Positions 5,737-5,917 of a DNA stretch of 5,917 nucleotides are shown here, one piece after another. The stretch comes from an uncultured bacterium (lineage in GTDB: Bacteria; Patescibacteria; Paceibacteria; UBA9973; Zambryskibacteraceae). The position numbers were made by a program, and so were the translations under genes. Numbering within the stretch: the first letter of the stretch is position 1; the number at the start of each line of letters is the position of its first letter. The notes below the pieces were generated by a model, which worked only from the letters and a program-made list of their open reading frames with translations, did not search any database and was not told the DNA's origin. The DNA lies in NCBI GenBank assembly GCA_903918125.1, contig CAIXDB010000049.1:1-5917 (forward strand). The letters run 5' to 3'.

Positions 5737-5765
5737 AGTATACCAAATTTTTTTTCGAATCCCAA
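5737..5765 (-). promoter_or_regulatory. Extended -10 promoter of ddl, predicted leaderless
   Basis: Minus-strand TTGGGA (5765-5760), a 17-base spacer ending TGG, then TATACT (5742-5737): a good -35, a TGn extension and a near-consensus -10. The start should fall about seven bases on, at 5730, which is the A of the ddl ATG. No Shine-Dalgarno is present between the -10 and the ATG, consistent with a leaderless mRNA. Confidence 0.7.
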
Positions 5766-5779
5766 TTTTTGCACACTAA

Positions 5780-5803
5780 AACGCCACGTGGAGAATTGGC
5801 GTT
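5780..5803. terminator. Weak hairpin upstream of ddl, possible terminator
   Basis: AACGCCA (5780-5786) pairs with TGGCGTT (5797-5803) across a 10-base loop. On the minus strand the stem is followed by a run of four T including the stem end, so it could end a leftward transcript entering from beyond the right edge and insulate ddl. The stem is short and the T-run is poor. Confidence 0.35.
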
Positions 5804-5823
5804 CGATTAGAAAAATATTCGTC

Positions 5824-5888
5824 GGGCACCGAAATGCCCCAAATTGTCGACTCCGGCCGGAGTCAGATGTGAACAAGGCCTTGCTCAC
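5824..5888. repeat. Cluster of three inverted repeats in the gene-free right end
   Basis: Three palindromes follow one another: GGGCA-CCGAAA-TGCCC (5824-5839), the perfect 16-mer GACTCCGGCCGGAGTC (5849-5864), and GTGAACAAGGCCTTGCTCAC (5869-5888, one mismatched pair, A5873 with C5884). No convincing gene covers 5731-5917. A plus-strand frame from GTG at 5869 and minus-strand frames here have no ribosome site or recognisable protein. The third repeat shares the CAAGG/CCTTG core with the palindrome at 3441-3498. They may be REP-like elements or parts of a longer folded RNA cut off at the window edge. Confidence 0.6.
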
Positions 5889-5917
5889 GAAAAAAAGAAC
5901 ATGCGGGCAGTTTTTGA

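Noticed and set aside
5595..5888. A 97-codon minus-strand frame starting at GTG and overlapping the start of ddl
   Set aside because: No ribosome site, no recognisable domain, passes through palindromes and the ddl promoter, and overlaps ddl out of frame.
1..5917. TGA recoded to glycine, as in Gracilibacteria or SR1
   Set aside because: No in-frame TGA occurs in the conserved genes and motif glycines are encoded by GGN. Stops seen are TAA or TAG only, but five genes are too few to make absence of TGA stops meaningful.
1..5917. CRISPR array, insertion sequence, prophage or toxin-antitoxin system
   Set aside because: No regularly spaced direct repeats, transposase, integrase or phage-like proteins are visible. 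The 61-residue gene has no partner gene that would make a toxin-antitoxin pair.

Overview
The window looks like a compact, medium-GC (just under 50 % by eye) bacterial chromosome segment, most plausibly from Candidatus Patescibacteria (CPR), for example a Parcubacteria-like lineage. This is inferred from several features together: both phenylalanyl-tRNA synthetase subunits lack standard domains, genes have short or no leaders, the tRNA lacks an encoded CCA, and a membrane-anchored thioredoxin-like protein I cannot assign to a named family sits beside housekeeping genes. Taxonomy was not tested by any search. All visible stops are TAA or TAG and no conserved glycine is written as TGA, so the standard code fits.

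Left third, minus strand (1-2106): a pheS-pheT operon with one base between the genes. PheS has no N-terminal coiled coil and PheT goes straight from its first small domain to the B3/4 region, without the OB-fold tRNA-binding domain. pheT runs off the left edge.

Middle, plus strand (2130-4289): a well-formed promoter divergent from pheS drives a family 2 membrane glycosyltransferase. It is followed by a 58-bp composite palindrome made of two smaller palindromes in inverted orientation, then by a gene for a membrane-anchored thioredoxin-like protein with a CADC motif, and then a long hairpin terminator. The terminator is shared with a convergent tRNA-Ala(UGC) gene on the minus strand.

Right third: a 130-bp spacer with divergent promoters (tRNA-Ala leftward, a 61-residue gene of unknown function rightward), two overlapping hairpins after the small gene, then ddl (D-alanine-D-alanine ligase) on the minus strand. 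The ddl promoter is so close to the ATG that the mRNA should be leaderless. The last about 150 bases contain no convincing gene but a series of inverted repeats.

Themes: translation (PheRS, tRNA-Ala) and the cell envelope (Ddl for peptidoglycan precursors, the glycosyltransferase for a surface or secreted polysaccharide, the thioredoxin-like protein probably outside the membrane). The points most worth following are the pared-down PheRS, the palindromic repeat elements, the thioredoxin-like protein and the small gene.
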